From: Celeribacter ethanolicus
Lineage (GTDB): Bacteria > Pseudomonadota > Alphaproteobacteria > Rhodobacterales > Rhodobacteraceae
Length of the DNA: 64,000 nt
Assembly: GCF_001550095.1 (NCBI RefSeq)
Contig: NZ_LRUC01000045.1
Location: 1-64,000, forward strand
Direction of reading: 5' to 3'
Within the stretch, counting starts at the first letter, position 1; each line of letters starts with the position of its first letter. Under the pieces are notes generated by a model. That model was not told the origin of the DNA. It made no database searches and was given only the letters and a program-made list of their open reading frames with translations. Made by a program: the position numbers and the translations under genes. Shown piece after piece: positions 56,125-64,000 of the stretch.

Positions 56125-57570
56125 TCAGCCCCCCAGATAGACGGATTTGATCCGGCTGTAGAAGTCCATGACATTCGCCCCACCCTGCTCTTTCGCGCTC
56201 TGGTTGGAGGAATGCTTGAAGCCGCCAAAAGGGGCATTCAGCGCCACGCCCGTGGTCGGGCTGTTGACCTTGACGACACCGTGCTGGGTCTTTTGCGCAA
56301 TCTTCAGAACGGAGGCCATGTCATTGGACACGACGGAAACGGCCAGCCCGTATTCGGTATCGTCGGCAATTTCGATAGCTTCATCCACATCCTCGATGGC
56401 ACGCACCGCGACCACCGGGGCAAAGATTTCATCGCGCAGAAGACGGCTGTCCGTCGGCACATCGGCGATCACCGTCGGGCGCACAAAGAACCCGTTCGAC
56501 AGACCGGCGGAGGCCTCCGGCAGACCGCCGGTGGTGATCCGACCGCCTTCCTGTTTGGCGATGCCGAGATAGGCATTGACCTTGTCGAGCTGCGCCTCGG
56601 TGGCGAGCGGCCCCATGGTGACCCCCGCACGCGTGCCTGCACCGATGGTGATGCCCTCCGCCGCGCCGGTAAGTTTTTCCACCAACGCGTCGTAATGGCT
56701 GCGCGCGACCAGAACCCGGCTGGTGCCGGTACAGGCCTGCCCGGTCAGCCCGAAGGCACCGCGGCGGATGATGTCGGCGGCACGGTCGAGATCGGCATCG
56801 CCGAGAACGATGGTGGCGTTCTTACCGCCCATTTCGAGCTGACAGCGCGTGTCGGTGGTCAGCGCCCGGGCGATCTGCATGCCCACGGCATAGGAGCCGG
56901 TGAAGGTCAGCGCGTCGATCCCCGGCGTCGATGTAATCGCCTTGCCGACCGTCGGCCCGCGCCCGTGGATGAGCGCCAGAAGCCCTTTCGGCAGGCCCGC
57001 ATCGAGCAGCACTTCGACCAGACGTTGCCCCATGAGCGGCGTCATCTCGGAGGGCTTGAAAATCACCCCGTTGCCCGCTGCCAGCGCCGGTGCGATCTTG
57101 CGTGCAGCCATGGAAAGCGGGAAATTCCACGGCGTGATCACCGCGACAACCCCCACAGGAGAGCGCAGAGTGAGCGCGATCTGCCCCTCCGGCATCGGAA
57201 AGCTCTCGCCCTTGAGCCGCAGCGCCTCACCGGCGTAAAAACGAAAGTTCGCGGCGATCCGGCTGGTCTCGTTGCGCGCTTCGGTGAGGGTTTTACCCTC
57301 TTCGCGGGTCAACTCCGCGGCGATGGCGTCGATCCGCGAGGAAATGATGTCGGCAGCCTTGTAAAGCACGTCGGCACGCGCCTCCGGGCCCTTGGCGGCC
57401 CAGTCCGGCCAGGCGTTCGACACGGTCTCAACGGCGGCGGCCACATCCGCCTCGCCACCATCGGGAAACAGCCCGATGAGATCGGTCAGATCCGCAGGAT
57501 TGCGGTTTTCGAATGTCGCGCCGGAGAGGGCGGGAACCCATTCCCCGCCAATGAAATTGAGATAAGACAT
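56125..57570 (-). CDS. NAD(P)-dependent aldehyde dehydrogenase
   Basis: A 481-aa ALDH. Motifs: P-W-N-F-P near 145, K-P-S-E near 170, F-T-G-S near 225, catalytic Glu in L-E-M-G-G-K-N and catalytic Cys in G-Q-A-C-T-G. ATG 57570 gives the usual N-terminus ([10 protein letters not shown]). It should oxidise an aldehyde made by the upstream oxygenase to its acid. Substrate class cannot be fixed; overall features fit the broad aldehyde or semialdehyde group. Confidence 0.92.
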   Translation of the reverse strand: MSYLNFIGGEWVPALSGATFENRNPADLTDLIGLFPDGGEADVAAAVETVSNAWPDWAAKGPEARADVLYKAADIISSRIDAIAAELTREEGKTLTEARNETSRIAANFRFYAGEALRLKGESFPMPEGQIALTLRSPVGVVAVITPWNFPLSMAARKIAPALAAGNGVIFKPSEMTPLMGQRLVEVLLDAGLPKGLLALIHGRGPTVGKAITSTPGIDALTFTGSYAVGMQIARALTTDTRCQLEMGGKNATIVLGDADLDRAADIIRRGAFGLTGQACTGTSRVLVARSHYDALVEKLTGAAEGITIGAGTRAGVTMGPLATEAQLDKVNAYLGIAKQEGGRITTGGLPEASAGLSNGFFVRPTVIADVPTDSRLLRDEIFAPVVAVRAIEDVDEAIEIADDTEYGLAVSVVSNDMASVLKIAQKTQHGVVKVNSPTTGVALNAPFGGFKHSSNQSAKEQGGANVMDFYSRIKSVYLGG

Positions 57571-57624
57571 GGCTGTCCCTTTGATCTTGCGTTTCTTGGC
57601 TGTCGGGCCTGTGCCCACCAGCCT

Positions 57625-57912
57625 CTAGCCCCAGGACACTTTCACATCCCCACGGACGAAGGTCTGGCAGGCCATGCGAAAGCCGTTGGCCACATCCTCG
57701 TCGCTCAGATGCTTGCGCTCCTTGGCCTTGATGTCGTCGGTGTGCTCCAGCCCTTCGACGATCTTGCAGCGACAGGTGCCGCAGAACCCGCCGCCGCATT
57801 TGAACGGGATACCACCCTTGTCCCTGAGCGAGGCGCGCAACAGGTTGCTGCCGCTGTCCACGGAGATGGTCTTGTTCTCGTTCGGAATGAAGGTGATGCT
57901 GATCTTTTCCAT
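57625..57912 (-). CDS. 2Fe-2S ferredoxin 2
   Basis: A 95-aa plant-type ferredoxin. Cluster cysteines: C-G-G-G-F-C-G-T-C near 39-47 and M-A-C-Q near 80. ATG 57912 was chosen to remove a non-conserved 15-residue extension. It lies between the 97-aa unknown gene and the ALDH gene, in the oxygenase operon, and likely carries electrons from the reductase. Confidence 0.9.
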   Translation of the reverse strand: MEKISITFIPNENKTISVDSGSNLLRASLRDKGGIPFKCGGGFCGTCRCKIVEGLEHTDDIKAKERKHLSDEDVANGFRMACQTFVRGDVKVSWG

Positions 57913-57972
57913 AGGCTCTTCAGGGCTTTGTGCGTTTCTCTTCAACGGTCCCGGCAAGCGGTCCCGGCGGCC

Positions 57973-58266
57973 TCAGACGAGGCGCAACTCGATGTCCATG
58001 CTGCCGTAATGGGTCAGCGTATTGAGCTCTTCGCGCGCCTCTTCGAGCGTCTCGAAGCTCTCGAACAGCTTGCTCGGGACCTTGTTGGTGATATGCGGCG
58101 GCGCGTCTTCGATGATGGTGATCCGGTCCACGCCATTGAGTTCGGCGATGGTAAAATTGGCGCGTTTGCGACCGTAGAAGATGTAGTCATAGGACTCGAC
58201 GGAGGTGACGCCCTCGCCCATGACGGTGTGGAATTCTTCGGGTTTCGTGGTCAGGATGACGAACAT
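57973..58266 (-). CDS. Unrecognised 97-aa protein between two ferredoxin genes
   Basis: A small acidic cytoplasmic protein without Cys, signal peptide or membrane helix. It begins M-F-V-I-L-T-T-K-P-E-E-F and alternates predicted strands and helices (Y-D-Y-I-F-Y-G-R-K-R-A-N-F-T-I-A-E-L; R-I-T-I-I-E-D), which suggests a compact alpha/beta fold. I do not recognise a family. Being inserted between two ferredoxin genes of an oxygenase operon makes a coupling or effector role, comparable to small regulatory proteins of diiron monooxygenases, a reasonable guess only. Confidence 0.75.
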   Translation of the reverse strand: MFVILTTKPEEFHTVMGEGVTSVESYDYIFYGRKRANFTIAELNGVDRITIIEDAPPHITNKVPSKLFESFETLEEAREELNTLTHYGSMDIELRLV

Positions 58267-58353
58267 GGCTGTCCCTCGTAGAAAATGGCAGATTGTGGGT
58301 CGGGAGCGGCCCGCCTCAGACAGCGGAACCGGCGCGGCGCAGGTGTCTTGCGC

Positions 58354-58647
58354 TCAGACGTCCTGCGTCAACTCGATGTCCTCGGACACCCAGAGCTGAC
58401 AGGCCAGACGGTAGCCCTCGTCGAGCTTGTCGCCCAACTGGCGCTTTTCCTTCCAGTTCGGCGCTTCGAGATGCTCACCGCCCTTGAGGACGCGGCAGGT
58501 GCAGGTCGAACATTTCCCCATGCCGCATTTATACGCGAGATTGGGATAGGGAAATTTCTTGATCCCGGCGCGGACGACGAGATTGGTGTTGGGATCGACA
58601 TCGTCGACAAACACCTCGCCGCCCTTGTGCAAAGTGACTTTCGGCAT
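58354..58647 (-). CDS. 2Fe-2S ferredoxin 1
   Basis: A 97-aa plant-type ferredoxin. Cluster cysteines: C-G-M-G-K-C-S-T-C near 41-49 and L-A-C-Q near 83. It lies 50 bases after the diiron oxygenase gene. It differs clearly from ferredoxin 2, so the operon has two distinct carriers. Confidence 0.92.
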   Translation of the reverse strand: MPKVTLHKGGEVFVDDVDPNTNLVVRAGIKKFPYPNLAYKCGMGKCSTCTCRVLKGGEHLEAPNWKEKRQLGDKLDEGYRLACQLWVSEDIELTQDV

Positions 58648-58697
58648 GGGGTCTTCCGATTTGGAGAGGACGGGAAGCCCGCCCTCTCGTGACAGGA

Positions 58698-59429
58698 TCA
58701 GGCTGCCAGACCCAGCTCGGCGAGCGGGATCTCGGAACCGACGTAATCGTTGTAGAGCGAGGTGGTGTAGAGCAGACGCATCTGGGCCCCAAGCTCACAG
58801 ATCTTCAGGCATTTTTGCTGAAGCTCATAGGTGCGGGCATGTTCCAGAACGATCTGGTAGCCACGTTCGCCGTGGATTTCGTCGGAGACGATGTGCAGGT
58901 CGAAGAATTCGACCTCCTCATCGGTAAAGCCGTATTTGTCGCGCAGCGTCGGGGTCTGTTTGCGATAGATCGACGGCACCTGGCTTTCGAGACCGACGAC
59001 AAGACCGGCGATGGCGACGATCGGGTCTTCGCGCATCGCGGTGTTGTAGCACCAGGCTTGCAGCGCGCGGGTGGTGGCGTTGGCGTTCTCGACGTTCTTG
59101 ATGCGCTCGCGGGTGGTGCCACAGGCCTCACCGAAGCGGATCAGGAGATCGGTGTGACGATCGGCGGCCAGTTCTTCTTCATACATGTTCTGCAACATGA
59201 AATCCTTGGCCTCCTCGTACTCCGCGGGCAGGCGGGCGTAGACATAGGCGAGGTAATCGGCGAAGGGGCCGACATAGTGGTAATGGTTTTCACACCAGCG
59301 CGCGAGATGTTCGCGCGACAGCTTGCCACTGGCCCAGGCCAGACTGAACGGCGATGCGTTTGCGGTATTGCCGCGAATGGCGTTTTCGAGGGCTGTGCGA
59401 AGTTCGTCAGGATTAAGGACCTTGCCCAT
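58698..59429 (-). CDS. Heme-oxygenase-fold diiron oxygenase (TenA/PqqC/CADD-like)
   Basis: A 243-aa all-helical protein of the TenA/PqqC superfamily. Six metal-ligand positions of the CADD/UndA-type diiron enzymes are present with matching spacing: E85 and H92 (E-E-E-L-A-A-D-R-H), E148 (V-G-L-E-S-Q), and H179, D183, H186 (H-I-V-S-D-E-I-H). TenA and true PqqC lack this full set, so an O2-activating diiron oxygenase or oxidase is the best call. Known relatives cleave C-C or C-N bonds or hydroxylate amines; this substrate is unknown. First gene of the operon with two ferredoxins, a 97-aa protein, ALDH and TauE. Confidence 0.82.
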   Translation of the reverse strand: MGKVLNPDELRTALENAIRGNTANASPFSLAWASGKLSREHLARWCENHYHYVGPFADYLAYVYARLPAEYEEAKDFMLQNMYEEELAADRHTDLLIRFGEACGTTRERIKNVENANATTRALQAWCYNTAMREDPIVAIAGLVVGLESQVPSIYRKQTPTLRDKYGFTDEEVEFFDLHIVSDEIHGERGYQIVLEHARTYELQQKCLKICELGAQMRLLYTTSLYNDYVGSEIPLAELGLAA

Positions 59430-59530
59430 TTCCGTCTCCGTGTTGGTTATGCGTCAGGTTTTATGTGTCTTGTCGAGACCCTGTCGGCGTCAGGGGAATG
59501 CGAGATTCTTCAGGTCTCAATTCACCATAC

Positions 59531-59541
59531 TGTATACCAAA
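59531..59541. promoter_or_regulatory. GntR operator D upstream of the diiron oxygenase
   Basis: TGTATACCAAA holds the GTATACC core at 59532-59538, 103 bases upstream of the oxygenase start and about 185 bases before the gamma-glutamyltransferase-like gene. It links the oxygenase operon to the GntR sites at 54.3-54.6 kb. Confidence 0.5.
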
Positions 59542-59680
59542 TTATGGGTCCATATCTTATTGAAGGAAATTTTAAAAACCAAAAATCAAACTATTTTATT
59601 GTTTTTGTTGTTTAAAATATAAATCTGCAAAAATTTCAGTCAAATTATGAAATACTAAATACTAGTATTTTCCATCCACT
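59542..59680. other. AT-rich divergent promoter region with a 14-bp palindrome
   Basis: This stretch is strikingly AT-rich compared with everything around it, with long A and T runs. At 59657-59670 lies the perfect palindrome AAATACTAGTATTT, 52 bases before the gamma-glutamyltransferase-like start. It may hold UP-like elements and binding sites for both divergent genes. No ORF is credible here. Confidence 0.6.
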
Positions 59681-59721
59681 CCTGCAAACTCAGGAAGAAA
59701 ATCCAACCCCAGAATCCCAAA

Positions 59722-61251
59722 ATGGCCTCCCAGAACAAGGACCGCACGCCCGTGACCTCCCAGACGCCGCCTCCCGCTCCCTCATCCAAGCCCATATCCT
59801 CGTCGACCAGTCTGCGCGCCCGACAAGAGGCCGTCGCCACCGGCCACCCTCTCGCCGCTCAGACCGCCATGGACATACTGGCACGCGGCGGCACGGCGGT
59901 GGACGCCGCCATCGCCGCCGACGCGATCCTCGGGGTGGTCGAACCCATGGCCACAGGGCTTGGCGGCGACAGCCTCGCCATGCTGCTGCCGCCGGGCGAG
60001 GCACCGCTCACCTATAATGGCACGGGCAAAAGCCCCCGCGCCCTGACCCCGGATCATGTGGCCGACCTGCCCGGTCGCAAAATCCCCGAACGCCATCCCT
60101 ATTCCGTCACCGTGCCGGGGCTGGCGCGCGGCTGGGCCGATCTGCACGCGCGCTTCGGCCGCCTGCCCTTCGCCGATCTGCTGGCCCCGGCCGCAAAACT
60201 CGCCCGCGAAGGCTTCGAGGTCGCACCGATCTGCGCCCGCGAATGGCAGATCTTCGCCAAGGTGATCCAGAACGACCCGGCTTCCAATGCAATCTACCAA
60301 GGCGGAGCCATCCCGCAGGCCGGCGAGCGCTTCCGCAACCCCGCACTGGCCGATCTTTTGGACGCCATCGCCATGGAGGGGCCGGATGCGTTTTACAAAG
60401 GCAAGGCCGCCGAGGCGATCGAGCGCGCAGCCAAAGCGCGCGGCGCACTTCTCACTGCCGAGGACCTCGCCGCCCACGAAGGTTTTTTCGACCGCCCGGT
60501 GCGGCGGATGTTCAAAGGCATCGAAATTCTCGAATGCCCGCCCAACACCCATGGCATCGGCGTGCTGAAGGCGCTCGAACGCCTCGATGCGATGAACCTG
60601 CCGATGGACGACCCGACGAGCATGGTCGAGGTGGTAAAGGCCACTCGCGAAGGCATGAAATACGCGCGGGAGACCGTGGCGGACCCGTCGGGCAACACGG
60701 TCTGCACCGCGATTGTCGACCGCGAGGGCTTTGCCGTGACCCTGATGAGCAGCATCTTCAAACGCTTCGGCTCGGGGATTGGCGTGCCGGAACTGGGGAT
60801 TTGCCTGCAAAACCGCGGCCACGGGTTTTCCGCGCCTGGTCATATCAATGGCGTGGCGGGCGACAAGCGCCCCTATCACACGGTGATCCCGGCGGCGGCG
60901 CTCAAAGACGGGCGGTTTCATGCGGTGTTCGGCGTGGTCGGCGGGCTGATGCAGCCGCAGGGCCATATCCAGATGATGGTCCGCCTCGCGGCCTGGGGAC
61001 AGGATGTGCAGGAGGCAATGAATGCCCCACGCTGGCGGCTCGAAAGCGACACGCAGATCGCATTGGAAACCGGCTCCGATCCGGCTTTTGCTGAGGCGTT
61101 GAGAGCCGCCGGGTTCGAGGACGCCACAGGCGCAGGCGAATTGGGCGGGCGCAGCGATTTCGGCGGGTCGCAATGCGTCATGCGCACCGATGACGGCGGA
61201 TTGATCGCCGGATCGGACCCGCGCAAGGACGGCACGAAGCTGGGTCGATAA
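59722..61251 (+). CDS. Gamma-glutamyltransferase-family Ntn hydrolase
   Basis: A 509-aa GGT homologue. It has G-G-T-A-V-D-A-A-I-A near 57, G-L-G-G-D near 80, and the autoprocessing site G-N-T-V-C-T-A-I-V-D with Thr326 as predicted nucleophile. Instead of the common T-T-H it reads T-V-C. There is no signal peptide but a Ser/Thr/Pro-rich N-terminus, so it is probably cytoplasmic, unlike classical periplasmic GGT. The start is taken at ATG 59722 although the ribosome binding site is weak. It is divergent from the diiron oxygenase operon and could remove a gamma-glutamyl group or hydrolyse a related amide in the same pathway. Confidence 0.85.
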   Translation: MASQNKDRTPVTSQTPPPAPSSKPISSSTSLRARQEAVATGHPLAAQTAMDILARGGTAVDAAIAADAILGVVEPMATGLGGDSLAMLLPPGEAPLTYNGTGKSPRALTPDHVADLPGRKIPERHPYSVTVPGLARGWADLHARFGRLPFADLLAPAAKLAREGFEVAPICAREWQIFAKVIQNDPASNAIYQGGAIPQAGERFRNPALADLLDAIAMEGPDAFYKGKAAEAIERAAKARGALLTAEDLAAHEGFFDRPVRRMFKGIEILECPPNTHGIGVLKALERLDAMNLPMDDPTSMVEVVKATREGMKYARETVADPSGNTVCTAIVDREGFAVTLMSSIFKRFGSGIGVPELGICLQNRGHGFSAPGHINGVAGDKRPYHTVIPAAALKDGRFHAVFGVVGGLMQPQGHIQMMVRLAAWGQDVQEAMNAPRWRLESDTQIALETGSDPAFAEALRAAGFEDATGAGELGGRSDFGGSQCVMRTDDGGLIAGSDPRKDGTKLGR

Positions 61252-61253
61252 AA

Positions 61254-61276
61254 AAGGGGCGCCGTGAGCGCCCCTT
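61254..61276 (-). terminator. Terminator of the dpp operon
   Basis: AAGGGGCGC / GCGCCCCTT form a 9-bp stem with a 5-base loop. On the minus strand it is followed by a T-run, ending the ABC transporter operon. It also lies directly after the gamma-glutamyltransferase-like stop. Confidence 0.88.
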
Positions 61277-61299
61277 CCCCGTCCAGCTTTCAAACGATT

Positions 61300-62328
61300 T
61301 CAGTCCGTAGACACATGCCAGCAGGCGGCCCAATGCCCACCGCCGTGCCTGGCGAAAGGCGGCGCTTCGCGCTGGCAATGGCCGCCCGACTTGTCGCAGC
61401 AATCGCGGTAGCGGCAGCCCGGCCCCGCAAGGTTCAGCTCAGGCGGACGATGGGCTTCGGGCGCACAATCGCCATTGCGGCGCAGCGCCGGATCGGGTTC
61501 AGGCACAGCAGACAACAGCACCTTGGTATAGGGATGCTCCGGTGCCTCGTAGATCGCATCCCGATCCGCCATCTCCACCATGTGACCGCGATGCAGGATC
61601 GCGATGTCATGGGAAATATGGCGCACGACGGAAAGATCGTGAGCGATGAACACATAGGTCAGCCCCAGCTCCTGTTGCAGGTCCTGCATCAGGTTCACCA
61701 CCTGCGCCCGGACCGACACATCGAGCGCCGAAACCGGCTCGTCGGCAATGATCAGCCGCGGCTTGAGCGCCAGCGCCCGGGCGATACCGATCCTCTGGCG
61801 CTGCCCGCCGGAAAAGCCATGCGGGAAACGATCCAGCGCATCGAGCGGCAGATTGACCAGACGCATCAGCTCGCCGACCTGATCGCGTGCCTCCTCGATG
61901 GAGGACACGATCCCATGCACCAAAAGCGGCTCGGCAATGAGTTCGAGCACCTTCATACGCGGGTTGAGGCTTGTGTAAGGGTCCTGAAAGATCAGTTGAA
62001 TGTCGCGGGTGAGACGACGCAGCGCCTCACCCTTGACGTTGGAAATATCCTTGCCGTCGAAAATCACCCGCCCGTCGGAGATCGGCAGACGCCGCAGGAT
62101 GGCCCGACCGAGGGTCGATTTGCCGGAACCGGATTCGCCGACGAGGCCAAGCGTCTTGCCGCGCGCCAGATCGAAGGTGATGTTCTCCAGCGCCTGGATC
62201 TTCTTCGGCGGGCCGAAGGGGCGTTCGCGTTCGCCATCGAAGGTGACGCCAAGCCCACGTACCGAGAGGATCGGCATTTCGGGGGCGACGGGATGATCCG
62301 TCGCGAAACGATTGGACTGATCGGTCAT
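61300..62328 (-). CDS. dppF: Peptide-type ABC transporter ATPase DppF
   Basis: A 342-aa ATPase. Walker A G-E-S-G-S-G-K-S-T, signature F-S-G-G-Q-R-Q-R and Walker B L-I-I-A-D-E-P are present. The Cys-rich C-terminal tail (C-R-Y-R-D-C-C) is typical of the oligopeptide/dipeptide family. It pairs with the DppD-type ATPase encoded six bases upstream. Imported substrate could be a peptide, a gamma-glutamyl compound or another small amide, judging by the neighbours. Confidence 0.9.
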   Translation of the reverse strand: MTDQSNRFATDHPVAPEMPILSVRGLGVTFDGERERPFGPPKKIQALENITFDLARGKTLGLVGESGSGKSTLGRAILRRLPISDGRVIFDGKDISNVKGEALRRLTRDIQLIFQDPYTSLNPRMKVLELIAEPLLVHGIVSSIEEARDQVGELMRLVNLPLDALDRFPHGFSGGQRQRIGIARALALKPRLIIADEPVSALDVSVRAQVVNLMQDLQQELGLTYVFIAHDLSVVRHISHDIAILHRGHMVEMADRDAIYEAPEHPYTKVLLSAVPEPDPALRRNGDCAPEAHRPPELNLAGPGCRYRDCCDKSGGHCQREAPPFARHGGGHWAACWHVSTD

Positions 62329-62333
62329 CGCGC

Positions 62334-63353
<1,020 letters not shown>

Positions 63354-63375
63354 TGTTCTGTTCCTTGTCGTCCCA

Positions 63376-64000
63376 TCAGGCCTTCGTGCGGCGCATCTTG
63401 GCGGCGCGGCCCCGGGCGTAGCGTTTTTCGCGTTCGGCGGGTTCGGTGGTGACACGCAGCCAGTTGGCGAAAAGATTGATCGAGAGCACCGTCATCGCGA
63501 TGGCGAGCCCCGGGAAGGTGATCGGCCACCAGGCGATCATCATGTAATTCTTGCCGCCCGCCACATCGAGGCCCCAGCTCGTCGCCGGAGGTTGCACCCC
63601 GAGGCCCAGAAACGACAGCGCCGCTTCGGCGAGAATGATGTTGGTGAATTCGAGAATGCCCAGTGTCAGAAGCGGCGCGATCAGGTTCGGCAGGATGTGC
63701 TTGATGATGATCCGCGAGCTTTTGCAGCCGACCACCTCGGCCGCCTCGATGAAGGGCGTCTGGCGCAAGGACATGACGATGCCGCGCACCACGCGGGTGT
63801 AGATCATCCAGTTCGAGAAGGCCAGAACGACGATGATCGTCGTGGTCGACGGCCCGATCACCGCCACCAGCAGAAGCGTGAGCAGAAGGCCCGGAAAAGC
63901 CACCTGCACATCGACAATGCGCATGATGACGGCATCGGTCAGACCGCCCTTGTAGCCCGCAATCAGCCCGGCCATGACGCCGAAACTGCCCGCAAGCGCC
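63376..64000 (-). CDS. dppC: Peptide-type ABC transporter permease DppC, 5' truncated
   Basis: The frame stays open to the window end, so the start lies outside. The visible ~208 residues hold about four membrane helices and the permease E-A-A motif E-A-A-E-V-V-G-C near 120 from the window edge, then L-P-N-L-I-A-P and L-S-F-L-G-L-G-V-Q-P, typical of DppC. Other components (DppB, binding protein) are expected beyond the window. Confidence 0.9.
   Translation of the reverse strand, partial: ALAGSFGVMAGLIAGYKGGLTDAVIMRIVDVQVAFPGLLLTLLLVAVIGPSTTTIIVVLAFSNWMIYTRVVRGIVMSLRQTPFIEAAEVVGCKSSRIIIKHILPNLIAPLLTLGILEFTNIILAEAALSFLGLGVQPPATSWGLDVAGGKNYMMIAWWPITFPGLAIAMTVLSINLFANWLRVTTEPAEREKRYARGRAAKMRRTKA

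Noticed and set aside
55435-58281. Open frame of 948 codons antisense to the TauE, ALDH and ferredoxin genes
   Set aside because: It is a GC3 shadow of four recognised genes.
58698-59429. Assignment as TenA (thiaminase II) or PqqC
   Set aside because: The protein has the six-ligand diiron set and an operon of electron-transfer genes; no pqq or thiamine gene is adjacent, and the thiamine operon is 8 kb away and complete.

Overview
The window looks like chromosome of a GC-rich alphaproteobacterium, most likely a marine Rhodobacterales/Roseobacter-type organism. Evidence: high GC with strong GC3 bias (which creates long antisense shadow ORFs), a type VI secretion system (T6SS) of the kinase-phosphatase-FHA type without TssJ, a NadQ-like regulator next to nadABC, and a thiCOSGEFD operon behind a TPP riboswitch. 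No rRNA, tRNA, insertion sequence, phage gene or CRISPR array was seen.

Region 1 (1-3.7 kb) is the 3' part of a giant repeat-rich type V autotransporter adhesin, cut by the window edge. Region 2 (4.0-36.1 kb) is a nearly complete T6SS locus. A forward operon encodes a DUF6931-like protein, TagH (FHA), TssA, TssB, TssC, Hcp, TssE, TssF, TssG and ClpV. A reverse block holds an orphan 280-aa protein, a membrane-anchored M23 endopeptidase/lytic transglycosylase fusion, a secreted peptidoglycan-binding protein and a DUF1036 protein. A forward block encodes a small secreted protein and then a TolQ/ExbB - ExbD - ExbD - TonB-like four-gene set. A reverse operon encodes TssK, TssL (with OmpA domain), TssM, TagF, PppA and PpkA. 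VgrG, PAAR and TssJ are not in the window. The most unusual points are the ExbBD/TonB-like motor module inside a T6SS locus, a C-terminal periplasmic module that its TonB-like protein appears to share with the kinase PpkA, and arrays of similar D/E-x-T motifs in the cytoplasmic tails of both PpkA and TssL, which look like several phosphothreonine docking sites for the FHA protein.

Region 3 (36.7-39.5 kb) holds a GlxA-type AraC regulator divergent from a glutathione S-transferase and an agmatinase-family ureohydrolase, with a perfect 17-bp inverted repeat between the divergent genes. Region 4 (39.6-44.1 kb) is nadQ-nadA-nadB-nadC on the minus strand; two matching boxes lie at the nadA promoter. 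Region 5 (44.2-50.4 kb) is the TPP-riboswitch-controlled thiamine operon. Region 6 (50.8-52.7 kb) has a nitrilase-family hydrolase and a TerC-like DUF475 membrane protein.

Region 7 (52.8-61.3 kb) appears to be an undescribed oxidative catabolic cluster. It contains a heme-oxygenase-fold diiron oxygenase with a complete E/H/E/H/D/H ligand set, two 2Fe-2S ferredoxins, an unrecognised 97-aa protein, an aldehyde dehydrogenase, a TauE-type exporter, a ferredoxin reductase, an HbpS/DUF336 protein, a gamma-glutamyltransferase homologue and an FCD-type GntR regulator. A shared GTATACC operator core occurs at three of its promoters. Region 8 (61.3 kb to the end) is a peptide-type ABC importer (DppF, DppD and the 3' part of DppC), which continues beyond the window.
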